Shown: positions 9,100 through 19,330, counted from the stretch's first letter. The stretch is 64,000 nucleotides of DNA from Sphingosinicellaceae bacterium (GCA_019285715.1 CP079108.1:2061001-2125000), one strand, 5' to 3'. A program made the numbers and translations. Notes: generated by a model not told the origin, from the sequence alone.

Positions 9100-9984
9100 C
9101 TACGTCGCCAGTGGCGCGGCGTCCATCGCGCGGCGGTCGGCCCGTGCCGCCCACAGGCACGCGCCTGCGATGATCGCCGCCCCGGCCCAGACCTGTAGGC
9201 GTACCGCCTCGCCGAACAGCGTCCAGCCGAACAGTGCCGCCCACGGCAAAGCGGTGAATTCGAGCACGCCGAGCACCTGGACCTCGACCTTGGCGTAGGC
9301 CCGCGCCAGTAGCTGGATGCCGAGGTTGCCGAACAGCCCGGCGGCGGCGAACCAAACCCAGCTCACCGGCTCCGGGAACGGCTGGCCCACCGCGAACGGG
9401 CTGAGCAGCAGCATCGGAATGACGGCGCCGGTCAGCGTAAGGAGGGTGGAGCCGTCACTGGCGGCCCGGGCCCGCATGACGATCGCGGCGAGGGCATAGG
9501 TCAGCGACGCCGTGATGATAGCGGCGAGGGCAGGACCGCGCTCGCCGGAGAACGAGGGTGCGCCCTGGACCGTGACCAGTACGCCGACAAAGCCCAGTGC
9601 CGCAGCGGCGAATACCGGGCCGCGCATCTTCTCGCCAAGGAACAGCTGTGCCAGCGGCGGGATCATCAGCGGCGCGGTGAACGACAAAGTGATCGCCTCG
9701 GCGAGCGTCAACCGGGTGATCGCGAAGAAGAACAGCGAGGCCGTGGCCGTGATCAGCACGCCGCGCAGCAGGTGCGCGCGGATCATCTCGGCCTTGAAGC
9801 GGGGCCGCCCATTCGCCCACCAGACCGCCAGCGCGATCACGCTCCCGGTGGCGTAGCGACCGAACACCACCAGCAGCAGCGCATGGCTCAGGCTGAGGTG
9901 TTTGACCGCCGCATCGAGCGCACACAGCGCCGCAATGCCCGTCGCGGCCTGGAGATAGGGAATGGCGGCGCGCGAAGACACCAC
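9100..9984 (-). CDS. EamA/DMT-superfamily transporter
   Basis: This 294-residue inner-membrane protein has ten predicted hydrophobic helices arranged as two EamA repeats, with the first half ending near LGFVGVLVTVQG and the second near GAAIIAGACLWAARAD. Basic residues lie between helices on the cytoplasmic side. DMT members export amino acids, nucleobases or drugs; no substrate can be assigned. It lies downstream of the isovaleryl-CoA dehydrogenase gene on the same strand (75 bp gap) and upstream of the VOC gene. Confidence 0.9.
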   Translation of the reverse strand: MVSSRAAIPYLQAATGIAALCALDAAVKHLSLSHALLLVVFGRYATGSVIALAVWWANGRPRFKAEMIRAHLLRGVLITATASLFFFAITRLTLAEAITLSFTAPLMIPPLAQLFLGEKMRGPVFAAAALGFVGVLVTVQGAPSFSGERGPALAAIITASLTYALAAIVMRARAASDGSTLLTLTGAVIPMLLLSPFAVGQPFPEPVSWVWFAAAGLFGNLGIQLLARAYAKVEVQVLGVLEFTALPWAALFGWTLFGEAVRLQVWAGAAIIAGACLWAARADRRAMDAAPLAT

Positions 9985-10059
9985 CGGGGGTTAGCCCGGC
10001 GGTGTGATCAGCGCTAGTCGGCAGGCGGAGATCGCGCCCCTGGACTTTACCAGTCGCTT

Positions 10060-11226
10060 TCAGGCGGTCTCGGCAAACATCTCACGACCGATCAGGAACC
10101 TCCTGATTTCGCTCGTTCCGGCACCAATTTCATACAGTTTGGCGTCCCTGAGCAGGCGCCCCGTCGGATAGTCGTTGATATAGCCATTGCCCCCCAGCGC
10201 CTGGATCGCCTCGAGGGCCATCCAGGTCGCCTTCTCGGCCGAGTAGAGGATGCAGCCGGCGGCATCCTTCCGCGTCGTCTCGCCGCGGTCGCAGGCTTGC
10301 GCGACCGCATAGACATAGGCCCGCGCCGTCGAGGCGGCGACGTACATGTCGGCCAATTTGGCCTGCATGATCTGGAACTCGCCGATCGGCTGGCCGAACT
10401 GCTTGCGCTCGTGGACATAGGGCACGACCGCGTCGAGGCACGCCGCCATGATGCCGAGCGGGCCGCCCGCCAGCACGACGCGCTCGTAGTCGAGGCCCGA
10501 CATCAGCACCTGTGCGCCGCGGCCGACGTCGCCGAGGACGTTCTCGGCCGGTACCTCGCAGTCCTCGAACACCAGTTCGCAGGTGTCGGATCCGCGCATG
10601 CCGAGCTTGTCGAGTTTCTGCGCGGTCGAGAAACCCGCCATGCCCTTCTCGATCAGGAAGGCGGTGATGCCCTTCGGCCCGGCCTCGGGGTCGGTCTTGC
10701 CGTAGACGACAAGCGTCTCGGCGTGCGGCCCGTTGGTGATCCAGAACTTCGAGCCGTTCAGCACATAGGCGTCGTTTCCCTTGCGCTCGGCCCGCAGCCG
10801 CATCGAGACGACGTCCGAGCCCGAGCCGCTTTCGGACATCGCGAGGCTGCCGACATGCTCGCCGCTGATCAGCTTCGGCAGGTACTTCGCCTTCTGCACG
10901 GGCGTGCCCCAGCGTGCGATCTGGTTGATGCAGAGGTTGGAGTGCGCCCCGTAACTCAAGCCGACGCTTGCGGAAGCCCGGCTGATCTCCTCGACCGCGA
11001 CGACGTGCGCGAGATAGCCGAGGCCCGCGCCGCCGTCCGCCTCGCGCACCGTGATGCCGTGCAGTCCGAGCGCGCCGATCTTCTCCCACAGGTCGCGCGG
11101 GAAGGTGTTGGTCGCGTCGATCTCGGCGGCGCGCGGTGCGATCTCGGCCTGGGCGAAGGCGCGGACGCTGTCGCGGAGCATGTCGATGGTCTCGCCGTGG
11201 TCGAACTTGAGTGCGGACAGGGTCAT
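10060..11226 (-). CDS. liuA: Isovaleryl-CoA dehydrogenase
   Basis: This 388-residue acyl-CoA dehydrogenase oxidises isovaleryl-CoA to 3-methylcrotonyl-CoA in leucine breakdown, passing electrons to ETF. FAD and substrate motifs are present ([58 protein letters not shown]). The catalytic base is in the isovaleryl-specific position, E248 in GLDYERV, rather than late in the chain as in most homologues. The ATG at 11226 ([12 protein letters not shown]) is preferred to longer starts that would run into the divergent MFS promoter. The substrate matches the methylcrotonyl-CoA carboxylase genes 1.3 kb away, which act next in the pathway. Confidence 0.93.
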   Translation of the reverse strand: MTLSALKFDHGETIDMLRDSVRAFAQAEIAPRAAEIDATNTFPRDLWEKIGALGLHGITVREADGGAGLGYLAHVVAVEEISRASASVGLSYGAHSNLCINQIARWGTPVQKAKYLPKLISGEHVGSLAMSESGSGSDVVSMRLRAERKGNDAYVLNGSKFWITNGPHAETLVVYGKTDPEAGPKGITAFLIEKGMAGFSTAQKLDKLGMRGSDTCELVFEDCEVPAENVLGDVGRGAQVLMSGLDYERVVLAGGPLGIMAACLDAVVPYVHERKQFGQPIGEFQIMQAKLADMYVAASTARAYVYAVAQACDRGETTRKDAAGCILYSAEKATWMALEAIQALGGNGYINDYPTGRLLRDAKLYEIGAGTSEIRRFLIGREMFAETA

Positions 11227-11345
11227 TGGTCGCTTTCGTTGGGCGTATCTGGCGGTCTTAATGACTTTCGCGCAGGTCAGCCACCGGCGCTTGACGCGTC
11301 CTGTCGTCGCCGCTCTGATCGCCGTAGGGCTAGCCGGGGGCGACG

Positions 11346-12581
11346 ATGCACACACCACTCCCGCGCCGACAGGTCGCCGCGGTCGTCGCGGGCAACGCGC
11401 TCGAGTTCTACGACTTCGTCACCTACGCGTTCTTCGCCGCACAGATCGGGCGGACGTTCTTCCCCGCGGCGACGCCCGCCGGCAGCCTGCTGGCCTCGCT
11501 CGCGACCTTCGGGGTCGGGTTCCTGACCCGGCCGCTCGGGGCGCTGGTGATCGGGCGGATGGGCGACCGCGTCGGGCGCAAGCCGGCGATGCTGCTGTCG
11601 TTCACGCTGATCGGCATCGCCATGGCGGGGATCGCGCTGACCCCGTCCTACGCCGCGATCGGCCCGCTCGCGCCGGTGCTCGTCGTTGGCTTCCGGCTGC
11701 TGCAGGGCTTCGCGCTCGGCGGCGAGGTCGGTCCGAGCGCATCCTACCTGATGGAGGCGTCGCCGCCGCTGCGGCGCGGGTTCTACATCTCGCTCTGGTC
11801 GATGAGCGCCGACCTCGCGGTCATGGTTGCCGGGCTGGTCGGGGTCGGGCTGAGCAGCGTCATGAGTGCCACGACGCTCGACGACTGGGGCTGGCGCGTC
11901 GCCTTCCTGATCGGCGTGGCGATCCTGCCGCTTGGCCTGATCCTGCGCCGCAGCCTGGTCGAGACGCTCCACAAGCCGGAAATCGCGGTGGCGCCGTCGA
12001 CCGGGATCGCGCGCATCGTCGTCCTCGGCATTGCGCTGCTGGCGGCGGCGACGACGACCAACTACGTCCTCGAGTACATGACGACCTACGCCGGCCAGAC
12101 GCTCGGCATGCGTGCGACACTCGCGTTCGGCGCGACCGCGGTGCTCGGGCTGTGCAGCGCCGCCGCCGACGTCGCGGGCGGCACGCTGTCCGACCGCTTC
12201 GGACGCAAGCGTGCGATGATCGTGCCGTGGTGCTTCCTGCTCGCGGCGGTGCTGCCGGCGTTCTGGGCGATCGCGCACTTCCGCAACGGCGCGGCGCTGT
12301 TCGCGGCGACCGCGACGCTGGCCGTGGCGAGTTGCCTGTCGAGCTCGGTGGTGCTGGTCGCGATCACCGAGTCCCTGCCCCGCGCGGCGCGGTCGGGTTC
12401 GCTGGCGCTGATCTATGCCGTCGCGATCTCGATATTCGGCGGCTCGACGCAGTTCATCGTGACGTGGCTGATCGCGGCCACCGGCAACCCGCTCGCGCCG
12501 GCATGGTACATGGGCGGCGCGGTGCTGGTGGGTCTCGTGGCGATGATCGCGATGCCGGAGACCGCGCCCGCGAAAGCCTAG
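11346..12581 (+). CDS. MFS transporter, metabolite:H+ symporter-like
   Basis: This 411-residue protein has twelve hydrophobic helices. The N-terminus ([20 protein letters not shown]) and the loop 2-3 motif [13 protein letters not shown] are typical of the MHS (ProP/KgtP/ShiA) subgroup of proton-driven carriers. A second GRKRA motif follows helix 8. The substrate is unknown. Its position inside the leucine-degradation block suggests a branched-chain acid or related carboxylate (inference). It is divergent from liuA. Its TAG stop overlaps the TAG stop of the convergent carboxylase gene in a shared CTAG. Confidence 0.9.
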   Translation: MHTPLPRRQVAAVVAGNALEFYDFVTYAFFAAQIGRTFFPAATPAGSLLASLATFGVGFLTRPLGALVIGRMGDRVGRKPAMLLSFTLIGIAMAGIALTPSYAAIGPLAPVLVVGFRLLQGFALGGEVGPSASYLMEASPPLRRGFYISLWSMSADLAVMVAGLVGVGLSSVMSATTLDDWGWRVAFLIGVAILPLGLILRRSLVETLHKPEIAVAPSTGIARIVVLGIALLAAATTTNYVLEYMTTYAGQTLGMRATLAFGATAVLGLCSAAADVAGGTLSDRFGRKRAMIVPWCFLLAAVLPAFWAIAHFRNGAALFAATATLAVASCLSSSVVLVAITESLPRAARSGSLALIYAVAISIFGGSTQFIVTWLIAATGNPLAPAWYMGGAVLVGLVAMIAMPETAPAKA

Positions 12582-14569
12582 GCGTCGATTTCCACGAGCA
12601 GAGTGCCGTCACCGACCTGGTCACCCTCGGCGATGTGGACAGCGGCGACGGTACCCGCGAGTTTCGCCACCAGCCGATGCTCCATCTTCATCGCCTCAAG
12701 GACCAGCAAGCGATCCCCGACAACGACTTGCTGCCCGACCTGGACGTCGAGCGCGAGGACGCGGCCCGGCATCGGGGCGGTGACCTTGGCATCGCTGGCG
12801 AGCCCCTTTGCATCGGCTCGGGGCGGGCGGGTCGACAGATGCGCGACACGGCCACCGAGGCGAACCTCGACGGCATCGCCCGCGATCAGGACAACGGCGC
12901 GGACCATGTGCCCACCGAGATCCGTCTCCAGGGTGATGTCGTCCAGCCAGCGGGCTTGCGCATCGGCGGGCTCGGCGAGACCTTCGATTAGCGTCCTGCC
13001 AAGCTCGTTCGAGACCATCAGCGAATGGCGGGTTTCGCCGGCGTAGAGCTCGAGGCTGCGCTCGGCCTTGAGGTTGAGGCGGAATCCGGCATGGCGCTCG
13101 AACATCGTCGCCGCCGGGCGGACGCCGTGGGGAGTGGTCAGCGCCAGCGCGGCGAGGATGACCGCCTCGTCCGACACCTCAGCCGGTGGGGCCAAGTCGT
13201 TGGCATGGCGGGCGATGAAGCCAGTATCGATCTCGGCGGCACGAAAGGCGGGGTGGCCGACGAGGCGCGCCAGGAAGGCCCGGTTCGACTTGACGCCCTC
13301 GACGACGCAGCCGTCGAGCGCCGCGACCAGCCGGTCGATCGCGGTGGCACGGTCGGGACCGTAGGCGATGACCTTGGCGATCATCGGGTCGTAGTTGACG
13401 GTGATCTCGCTGCCGGTCTCGACGCCGCTGTCGATGCGGATGCCGGGGCCGGCCGGGAAGCGCAGGCGGGTCAGGGTTCCGGTCGCGGGCAGGAACCCGG
13501 CGTCGGCGTCCTCGGCATACAGCCGCGCCTCGACCGCGTGGCCGGTCTCGGTGATCGCGATCTGGCTGGCGGGGAGCATCTCGCCGCGCGCGACGCGGAG
13601 CTGCCACTCGACGAGATCGAAGCCGGTGATCGCCTCGGTGACCGGATGTTCTACCTGAAGACGGGTGTTCATCTCCATGAAATAGAACGCCGGATCGCCA
13701 TGCTTGTCGACCGCGTCGAGGTCGAGGATGAACTCGCAGGTGCCGGCGCCCTCGTAGTGGATCGCGGTGGCAGCGGCGACCGCGGCGACGCCCAAGGTGT
13801 GGCGCAGGCGGTCGCTTAGGCCCGGGGCAGGCGCCTCCTCGATGACCTTCTGGTGGCGGCGCTGGAGCGAGCAGTCGCGCTCGAACAGATGGACGACGTT
13901 GCCGGCGCGGTCGGCGAAGACCTGGACCTCGACGTGACGTGGCCGCGCGATCAGCTTTTCGAGCATCACGCCGGCGTTGCCGAAGCTCGCCTGGCCCTCG
14001 CGCTGCGCCGCCATCAAATTCTCGGCGAAGTCGGCCGGTGCCGTGACACTTCGCATACCCTTGCCGCCGCCGCCCGCGACTGCCTTGATCAGCAGCGGAT
14101 AACCGATCTGCTGCGCCGCGCGCTCGAGCCGCACGAGGCTCTGGTCGCTGCCCTGGTAGCCCGGCGTGATCGGCACGCCCGCCTTCTTCATCGCGGCCTT
14201 GGCGGTGTCCTTGAGGCCCATGACCTGCATCGCCGCGACCGGCGGCCCGACCCAGGTCAGGCCGGCATCGATGACGGCCTGCGCGAACGCCGCATTCTCC
14301 GACAGGAAGCCGTAGCCCGGGTGGACCGCGTCCGCCCCGGTCTTCGCCGCAGCGTCGAGCAATTTGGCGACGACCAGATAGCTCTCGGACGCCGCCGCGG
14401 GTCCGATATGCACCGCCTGCGTCGCCTCGCGGACGTGCGGGGCCTGCGCGTCGGCGTCGGAATAGACCGCGACGGTCTCGATGCCCATCGCGTGAGCGGT
14501 GCGGATGATCCGCCGGGCGATCTCGCCGCGGTTGGCGATCAGGAGCTTTTTCATGTGGTTATTTGCCAT
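12578..14569 (-). CDS. liuD: 3-methylcrotonyl-CoA carboxylase, biotin-containing alpha subunit
   Basis: This protein of up to 663 residues carboxylates biotin and hands CO2 to the beta subunit. It has the biotin-carboxylase N-lobe (KKLLIANRGEIARR), the ATP-grasp glycine loop (AVAGGGGKGMR), MNTRLQVEHPVTE and a C-terminal biotinyl domain with EAMKMEH, where K628 is biotinylated. The middle BT-type linker and pairing with a 3-methylcrotonyl-type beta subunit point to leucine catabolism rather than acetyl- or propionyl-CoA carboxylase. Two starts are possible: ATG 14569, which overlaps the upstream immunity-like gene by 11 bp, or ATG 14554 (MKKLLIANRG), which leaves 4 bp. Confidence 0.93.
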   Translation of the reverse strand: MANNHMKKLLIANRGEIARRIIRTAHAMGIETVAVYSDADAQAPHVREATQAVHIGPAAASESYLVVAKLLDAAAKTGADAVHPGYGFLSENAAFAQAVIDAGLTWVGPPVAAMQVMGLKDTAKAAMKKAGVPITPGYQGSDQSLVRLERAAQQIGYPLLIKAVAGGGGKGMRSVTAPADFAENLMAAQREGQASFGNAGVMLEKLIARPRHVEVQVFADRAGNVVHLFERDCSLQRRHQKVIEEAPAPGLSDRLRHTLGVAAVAAATAIHYEGAGTCEFILDLDAVDKHGDPAFYFMEMNTRLQVEHPVTEAITGFDLVEWQLRVARGEMLPASQIAITETGHAVEARLYAEDADAGFLPATGTLTRLRFPAGPGIRIDSGVETGSEITVNYDPMIAKVIAYGPDRATAIDRLVAALDGCVVEGVKSNRAFLARLVGHPAFRAAEIDTGFIARHANDLAPPAEVSDEAVILAALALTTPHGVRPAATMFERHAGFRLNLKAERSLELYAGETRHSLMVSNELGRTLIEGLAEPADAQARWLDDITLETDLGGHMVRAVVLIAGDAVEVRLGGRVAHLSTRPPRADAKGLASDAKVTAPMPGRVLALDVQVGQQVVVGDRLLVLEAMKMEHRLVAKLAGTVAAVHIAEGDQVGDGTLLVEIDA

Positions 14570-14870
14570 GCATTACGTAGAGAATGGCACCGCTGCGTTG
14601 ATCGATGCGCATCGTCATCACCCCGCCAACACCGGTGCCGTGGAATGTCCCCTCTACGGTCCAGATGCCCCTCTTTAGCGTCCCAAAAAGAGGCATCTCG
14701 CTTGATAGCGTCGCCGCCCCATAGATTGGAAGAGCGACCGCATAGGCTATTGCGACGGCCGCCTTGGCATCTGGCACATAGCCGATGGCAGGCTTGTAGC
14801 TCGCGGGTTCCGACGCGTCTGCGACGCACGCGATTGCAGTGAAGACGGCCGCTACAACCAGTCGATTCAT
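14559..14870 (-). CDS. Secreted NTF2-fold immunity-like protein embedded in the leucine operon
   Basis: This 103-residue protein has a signal peptide (MNRLVVAAVFTAIACVADAS) followed by a compact domain. The pattern GYVPDAKAAVAIAYAVALPIYG, GIWTVEGTF, GGVMTMRIDQRSGAILYVMHGK matches what I know of the NTF2-fold immunity family (Imm-NTF2-2 type), usually found beside polymorphic toxins. The ATG overlaps the liuC TGA (ATGA, 14867-14870) and the stop meets the liuD start, so it is co-translated with a catabolic operon. No toxin gene is visible nearby. The family call is from memory of the motif and needs a profile search. A role outside toxin immunity is possible. Confidence 0.72.
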   Translation of the reverse strand: MNRLVVAAVFTAIACVADASEPASYKPAIGYVPDAKAAVAIAYAVALPIYGAATLSSEMPLFGTLKRGIWTVEGTFHGTGVGGVMTMRIDQRSGAILYVMHGK

Positions 14871-15643
14871 GGGGTTGTCCAGGCCGGCTTGCGGCGCTCG
14901 ATGAAGGCGGCGAGGCCCTCGCGGCCTTCGGGGGAGGCGCGGCGGGCGGCGATGCGCGCGGCGGTGTCGGTGCGGAGCTCGTCGGTGACTGGGCGGTCGG
15001 CGACGGCGCGGATCAGAGCCTTTGCGTCGGCGATTGCGCCCGGGGCACCCTGTGCGAGGGCGCCGAGCCAGGTGGCGATCTGCGCTTCGGGGTCGTCGCT
15101 CTCGACGTGGGCGAGCCCCATCGCGACGGCATCCGCGGCTCCGAAGTCCTCGGCGGTGAGGAAGTAGCGCCGCGCCGCGCTCGCGCCGATCTTGGCGACG
15201 ACGAACGGCGAGATGGTGGCGGGGGTCAGCCCGAGCCGGACCTCCGAGAGCCGGAACTGCACCGATGGCCGGACGACCACGAGGTCGGCGCACGCGACCA
15301 GCCCAACGCCGCCGCCGAAGACGAAGCCGTGCGCGACGACGATCACCGGCTTGGCGCAGGTGTCGACCGCGAGCAGCATGTCGGACAGGCGGAGCGCATC
15401 GGCGGCGTTGTCCGTTTCGCTCAGGTCGGCGGAGGCGCGCATCCAGGCGGCGTCCGCCCCGGCGCAGAAGCTCGGGCCGTTGCCGGTCAGGACCACGGCG
15501 CGGACGCCGGTGTCGGTGCTCGCGGCGGTGAAGGCGGCGGTAAGTTCGGCGATCGTCGCGGCCTCGAAGGCGTTGTGCTTATCGGGCCGGTTCAAAGCGA
15601 TACGGCGCGTTCCCGCGTCATCGGTGGAAGTCTCGAGGGTCAT
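14867..15643 (-). CDS. liuC: Enoyl-CoA hydratase/isomerase family protein (probable methylglutaconyl-CoA hydratase)
   Basis: This 258-residue crotonase-fold protein has CoA-oxyanion elements SFCAGADAAWM and GFVFGGGVGLVACADLVV. The acidic residue in FRLSEVRLGLTPATISP is the usual catalytic Glu of 3-methylglutaconyl-CoA hydratases. The operon position between the carboxylase beta and alpha subunits supports hydration of 3-methylglutaconyl-CoA to HMG-CoA. The ATG at 15643 lies 4 bp after the liuB stop. The TGA overlaps the next ATG. Confidence 0.9.
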   Translation of the reverse strand: MTLETSTDDAGTRRIALNRPDKHNAFEAATIAELTAAFTAASTDTGVRAVVLTGNGPSFCAGADAAWMRASADLSETDNAADALRLSDMLLAVDTCAKPVIVVAHGFVFGGGVGLVACADLVVVRPSVQFRLSEVRLGLTPATISPFVVAKIGASAARRYFLTAEDFGAADAVAMGLAHVESDDPEAQIATWLGALAQGAPGAIADAKALIRAVADRPVTDELRTDTAARIAARRASPEGREGLAAFIERRKPAWTTP

Positions 15644-15647
15644 CCGG

Positions 15648-17234
15648 TTACATCCGGAACGTGCCGAAGCGCGTTTCCCGAACCGGTTGCTGGAGGCTCG
15701 CGGCAAGGCTGAGCGCGATCACGGCGCGGGTGTCCTCGGGGGCGATGACGCCGTCGTCCCACAGGCGGGCGCTGGCGTGGTAAGGGTGGCCCTCGCGGTC
15801 GTACTGCTCGCGGATCGGCGCCTTGAAGGCTTCCTCGTCGGCCTTGGTCTTGAAGCCACCCGACTTGACCGTGGCCAGCACCGACGCCGCCTGCTCGCCG
15901 CCCATGACGCTGATCCGGGCGTTGGGCCACATCCACAGGAAGCGGGGCGAGTAGGCGCGGCCGCACATGCCGTAATTGCCCGCGCCAAAGCTGCCGCCGA
16001 CGATCACCGTAAGCTTCGGGACTGCGGCGCACGCGACAGCCGTGACCAGCTTTGCGCCATGTTTTGCAATGCCTTCGTTCTCGACCTTGCGACCGACCAT
16101 GAAGCCCGAGATGTTCTGCAGGAACAGCAGCGGGATCTTGCGGGCACACGCCAGCTCGATGAAGTGCGCGCCCTTGAGTGCGGACTCCGAGAACAGGATG
16201 CCGTTGTTGGCGATGATCGCGACCGGCATCCCCTCGATGTGGGCGAACCCGGTGACCAGGGTCTCGCCATAGAGCGGCTTGAACTCGTGGAGCTGGCTGT
16301 CGTCGACGAGGCGCGCGATGATCTCGCGGACGTCGGAGGGGTGGCGGGTGTCGGTCGGGATCAGGCCGGCGAGATCGGTGGCCGGGAACCGCGGCGGGCG
16401 GCTTTCGACGGTCTCGGCGTGAGCTACCGGCGCGGGGAGGGTGGCGACGATGCTGCGGGCGATCCTGAGCGCGTCCGCGTCGTCGTCGGCGAGATGGTCG
16501 ACGACCCCGGACAGGCGGGCGTGGACGTCGCCGCCGCCGAGGTCCTCGGCGCTGACCTCCTCGCCGGTCGCGGCCTTGACCAGCGGCGGTCCGCCGAGGA
16601 AGATCGTGCCCTGGTCGCGGACGATGATGCTCTCGTCCGACATGGCGGGCACATAGGCGCCGCCGGCGGTGCAGCTGCCCATGACGACGGCAATCTGCGC
16701 AATGCCTTGCGATGACATGTTCGCCTGGTTGAAGAAGATGCGGCCGAAGTGATCGCGGTCGGGAAACACCTCGTCCTGGCGCGGCAGGTTGGCGCCGCCG
16801 CTGTCGACGAGGTAGACGCAGGGCAGGCCGTTCTGCGCGGCGATTTCCTGGGCGCGCAGGTGCTTCTTGACGGTCAGCGGGTAGTAGCTACCGCCCTTCA
16901 CGGTCGGGTCGTTGGCGACGACGACGCACAGTCGCCCCGAAACCTGGCCGACGCCGGCGATCATGCCGGCGGCGGGGACGTCGTCGTCATAGACTCCGTG
17001 CGCCGCGAGTTGCCCGATTTCGAGGAAGGCGGTGCCGGCGTCGCACAGCCGCTCGACGCGCTGGCGGGGCAGCAGCTTGCCGCGGGCGACATGGCGGTCG
17101 CGCGACGCCTGCGGGCCGCCGAGCGCGACTTTTCCGACGAGCGCGCGCAAATCGGCCACCAATTCCGCCATCGCGGTGCTGTTACGGCGCGTTTCGGGGG
17201 TGGCGAGCAGCGGCGAGCCGATTGTCTGGGGCAT
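15648..17234 (-). CDS. liuB: 3-methylcrotonyl-CoA carboxylase, carboxyltransferase beta subunit
   Basis: This 528-residue carboxyltransferase has two crotonase-like halves: the N-half with [14 protein letters not shown] and [17 protein letters not shown], the C-half with [30 protein letters not shown] and [16 protein letters not shown]. These motifs are those of the methylcrotonyl-CoA type. It is the first gene of the operon liuB-liuC-immunity-liuD on the minus strand. The ATG at 17234 gives MPQTIGSPL; an in-frame codon at 17270 would extend it by 12 residues but lies close to the divergent rpmE leader. Confidence 0.95.
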   Translation of the reverse strand: MPQTIGSPLLATPETRRNSTAMAELVADLRALVGKVALGGPQASRDRHVARGKLLPRQRVERLCDAGTAFLEIGQLAAHGVYDDDVPAAGMIAGVGQVSGRLCVVVANDPTVKGGSYYPLTVKKHLRAQEIAAQNGLPCVYLVDSGGANLPRQDEVFPDRDHFGRIFFNQANMSSQGIAQIAVVMGSCTAGGAYVPAMSDESIIVRDQGTIFLGGPPLVKAATGEEVSAEDLGGGDVHARLSGVVDHLADDDADALRIARSIVATLPAPVAHAETVESRPPRFPATDLAGLIPTDTRHPSDVREIIARLVDDSQLHEFKPLYGETLVTGFAHIEGMPVAIIANNGILFSESALKGAHFIELACARKIPLLFLQNISGFMVGRKVENEGIAKHGAKLVTAVACAAVPKLTVIVGGSFGAGNYGMCGRAYSPRFLWMWPNARISVMGGEQAASVLATVKSGGFKTKADEEAFKAPIREQYDREGHPYHASARLWDDGVIAPEDTRAVIALSLAASLQQPVRETRFGTFRM

Positions 17235-17341
17235 GAGCGAGGCTATAGGCGGGGCCATCGCCGACCTCAACAGCGCGCCAGCCTTGCTGCGCCCAAACCT
17301 TGCCGTAGAGGGCCGTGCCGTGTAGAGGCCGCGCTCTCCAA

Positions 17342-17359
17342 GGCTGGTCGGAACCAGCC
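17342..17359 (+). promoter_or_regulatory. Hairpin in the rpmE leader
   Basis: GGCTGGT (17342-17348) and ACCAGCC (17353-17359) form a perfect 7-bp stem with loop CGGA, ending 21 nt before the rpmE ATG. It could be a ribosomal-protein autoregulatory or stability element. No T-run follows. Confidence 0.4.
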
Positions 17360-17380
17360 GCCAAGGCAGGAACCGACGTC

Positions 17381-17617
17381 ATGAAGCCCAATATCCATCC
17401 CGACTATCACGCCATCACGGTCCAGATGACCGACGGCAGCACCTACGAAACGCGTTCGACGTGGGGCAAGCCGGGCGACAAGATGACCCTCGACATCGAC
17501 CCCAGCGTCCACCCGGCCTGGACCGGCGGACGCGGCACGATGCTCGACGCCGGCGGCCAGGTCGCGCGCTTCAACAAGCGCTTCGGTGGCATCGGCGGAC
17601 TCGGCAAGAAGGCCTGA
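17381..17617 (+). CDS. rpmE: 50S ribosomal protein L31
   Basis: This 78-residue L31 has [20 protein letters not shown] and the C-terminal [10 protein letters not shown]. It has no cysteine, so it is the zinc-free form and cannot use the CxxC zinc site. The ATG at 17381 is preceded by AGGA at good spacing. It is monocistronic and followed by a palindromic repeat. Confidence 0.96.
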   Translation: MKPNIHPDYHAITVQMTDGSTYETRSTWGKPGDKMTLDIDPSVHPAWTGGRGTMLDAGGQVARFNKRFGGIGGLGKKA

Positions 17618-17628
17618 GGCCTCCCGAA

Positions 17629-17666
17629 TTGTCATCCCGGGCTTGACCCGGGCCCGGGACGACATT
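17629..17666. repeat. Dispersed intergenic palindromic repeat, copy 3 (short)
   Basis: A single 38-bp hairpin, TTGTCATCCCGGGC ... GGGCCCGGGACGAC, lies between the convergent rpmE and acyl-CoA synthetase genes. It looks like the outer arms of the longer units with the centre deleted. Confidence 0.7.
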
Positions 17667-17684
17667 TTAGCGGGTGGCAGTGCG

Positions 17685-19259
17685 CTACCCCGCCATCTCC
17701 TTCGCACGCGCGTAATCGGCCTTGCCGTTCGGCGCGCGGGGGACTTTTCGGACGACGACGATGCGTTTCGGCGCCTTGTAGGCCGCGAGGCACCCTCGGA
17801 CGTGCGCGGTCAGCGCGGCGGTGTCGACATCGTGACCCTCGACCACCGCCGTCACCGCCTGTCCCCATTTCTCGTCGGGCGTGCCGAACACCAATGCGTC
17901 CTCGACCGAGGCGTGGGTCTTCAGCGCCTCCTCGACTTCTTCCGGGAAGACCTTTTCGCCGCCGGTGTTGATGCAGTGGCTGAGGCGACCGAGCAGCACG
18001 ATGCTGCCGTCCGCGTCGACCGTTGCCCAGTCGCCCGCGATCGAGAAGCGCCGGTCCCCGACCTGCACGAAAGTCGCGGCGCTCTTTGCCTCGTCCTTGT
18101 AATAGCCGCGCGGGATCAGGCCGCTGCGCGCGACCCGGCCCATGGTGCCGGAGCCCGGCAGGACGGGCCGCATGTCCTCGTCGAGGACGACGGTGTTCTC
18201 GTCGATCATGAAACGCGTCGGGGTGCCGGCATCGGTCGCGGTTCGGACCGCGGCGCCCATGCCGATGCTCTCCGACGAACTGAACGCGTCGATGGTGATC
18301 AAACTCTGGTTGTGGGCGATCAGCCCGGCCTTGACTTCGGGGGACCACATCGTGCCGCTGGAGATCATCACGCCGATGGACGCGATCGAGCCACCGCCGG
18401 CATCGAGGGCACGCAGCAGCGGGCGGGCGAAAGCGTCGCCGACGATGGTCGCGTAATCGGGCGCGTGTCGGGCGCAGGCCTCCAGCGCCTCGACCGCGAC
18501 GAAGCCGGGAGCGGTCAGGGTGACGACGCTGCCGCCGCGCGCCAGCGTGTAGATCGCGGTCAGGAAGCCGGTGCCGTGCATCAGCGGCGGCATGATCAGG
18601 CTGCGCAGCACGCCGACGCCCCCGCGGACGTTCGCGAACAGCGCGTCGAGGGTGGCGGTCGGGGCGATGCCGTGGACTGCCGAGCCGCCGCCGCCCGACA
18701 GCGCCCAGATCGCCGACTGGTCCCACATCACGCCCTTGGGCATGCCGGTGGTGCCGCCGGTGTAGATGAACATCATGTCGTCGGGGCGGTGGTCCTGCGG
18801 GGGCAGGGCGGCTCCCGAGGTCGTGGCGGCTTCGAACGAGCGGAAGGGCGCTGCAGGTTTGCCGCCGACCTGGAGGAACAGCCTGACCTTCGGCAGGTCG
18901 AGCGAGGCGACAAGGTCCGCGAACTCGGCATCGAAGACGACGACGGCAGCGTCGCTGTTGTCGAGGATGTAGTGCAGCTCCGGCCCAGTGTAGCGGTAGT
19001 TGACGTTGACGTGGACCAGCCGTGACTTGAACGAGGCGATCGTCGTCTCGAGGTAGGCGGGGCCGTTGCGCATCAGGTGCGCGACCTTGTCGCCGGGCTC
19101 GGCACCGGCGCCGAGGAAGGTGGCGGCGAGCGCGTCGGTGCGCCGGTCGAACTCGCCCCAACTGGTCGTGCGGTCGTCGTGGATCAGCGCCTCCGCGTCG
19201 GGGTCGACGACCTCGCCCAGCCGCGCGAAGATGGCACCGAAACTGAATCCGTCGGTCAT
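17685..19259 (-). CDS. AMP-dependent acyl-CoA synthetase/ligase
   Basis: This 524-residue adenylating enzyme activates a carboxylic acid to its CoA thioester. The nucleotide loop IYTGGTTGMPKGV, the GRLSHCINTGGEKVFPEEVE hinge region and the late lysine in PRAPNGKADY are intact. The N-terminus (FSFGAIFARLGEVVDPDAEAL) and WDQSAIWALSGGG resemble FadD3/FadD19-type ligases of long-chain or cyclic carboxylic acids. It is divergent from a quinone-reductase-like gene with 71 bp between the starts. The substrate is not determined. Confidence 0.92.
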   Translation of the reverse strand: MTDGFSFGAIFARLGEVVDPDAEALIHDDRTTSWGEFDRRTDALAATFLGAGAEPGDKVAHLMRNGPAYLETTIASFKSRLVHVNVNYRYTGPELHYILDNSDAAVVVFDAEFADLVASLDLPKVRLFLQVGGKPAAPFRSFEAATTSGAALPPQDHRPDDMMFIYTGGTTGMPKGVMWDQSAIWALSGGGGSAVHGIAPTATLDALFANVRGGVGVLRSLIMPPLMHGTGFLTAIYTLARGGSVVTLTAPGFVAVEALEACARHAPDYATIVGDAFARPLLRALDAGGGSIASIGVMISSGTMWSPEVKAGLIAHNQSLITIDAFSSSESIGMGAAVRTATDAGTPTRFMIDENTVVLDEDMRPVLPGSGTMGRVARSGLIPRGYYKDEAKSAATFVQVGDRRFSIAGDWATVDADGSIVLLGRLSHCINTGGEKVFPEEVEEALKTHASVEDALVFGTPDEKWGQAVTAVVEGHDVDTAALTAHVRGCLAAYKAPKRIVVVRKVPRAPNGKADYARAKEMAG

Positions 19260-19330
19260 TGCGACTCTCTCCCCACAGCCTTGATAGGCGCAATCCGGGT
19301 TGCCATGGTAGCCACCAGCAAAGCTTGGGG

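Noticed and set aside
12603-13819. Plus-strand frames opposite the carboxylase alpha subunit
   Set aside because: Antisense to a clearly conserved biotin carboxylase.
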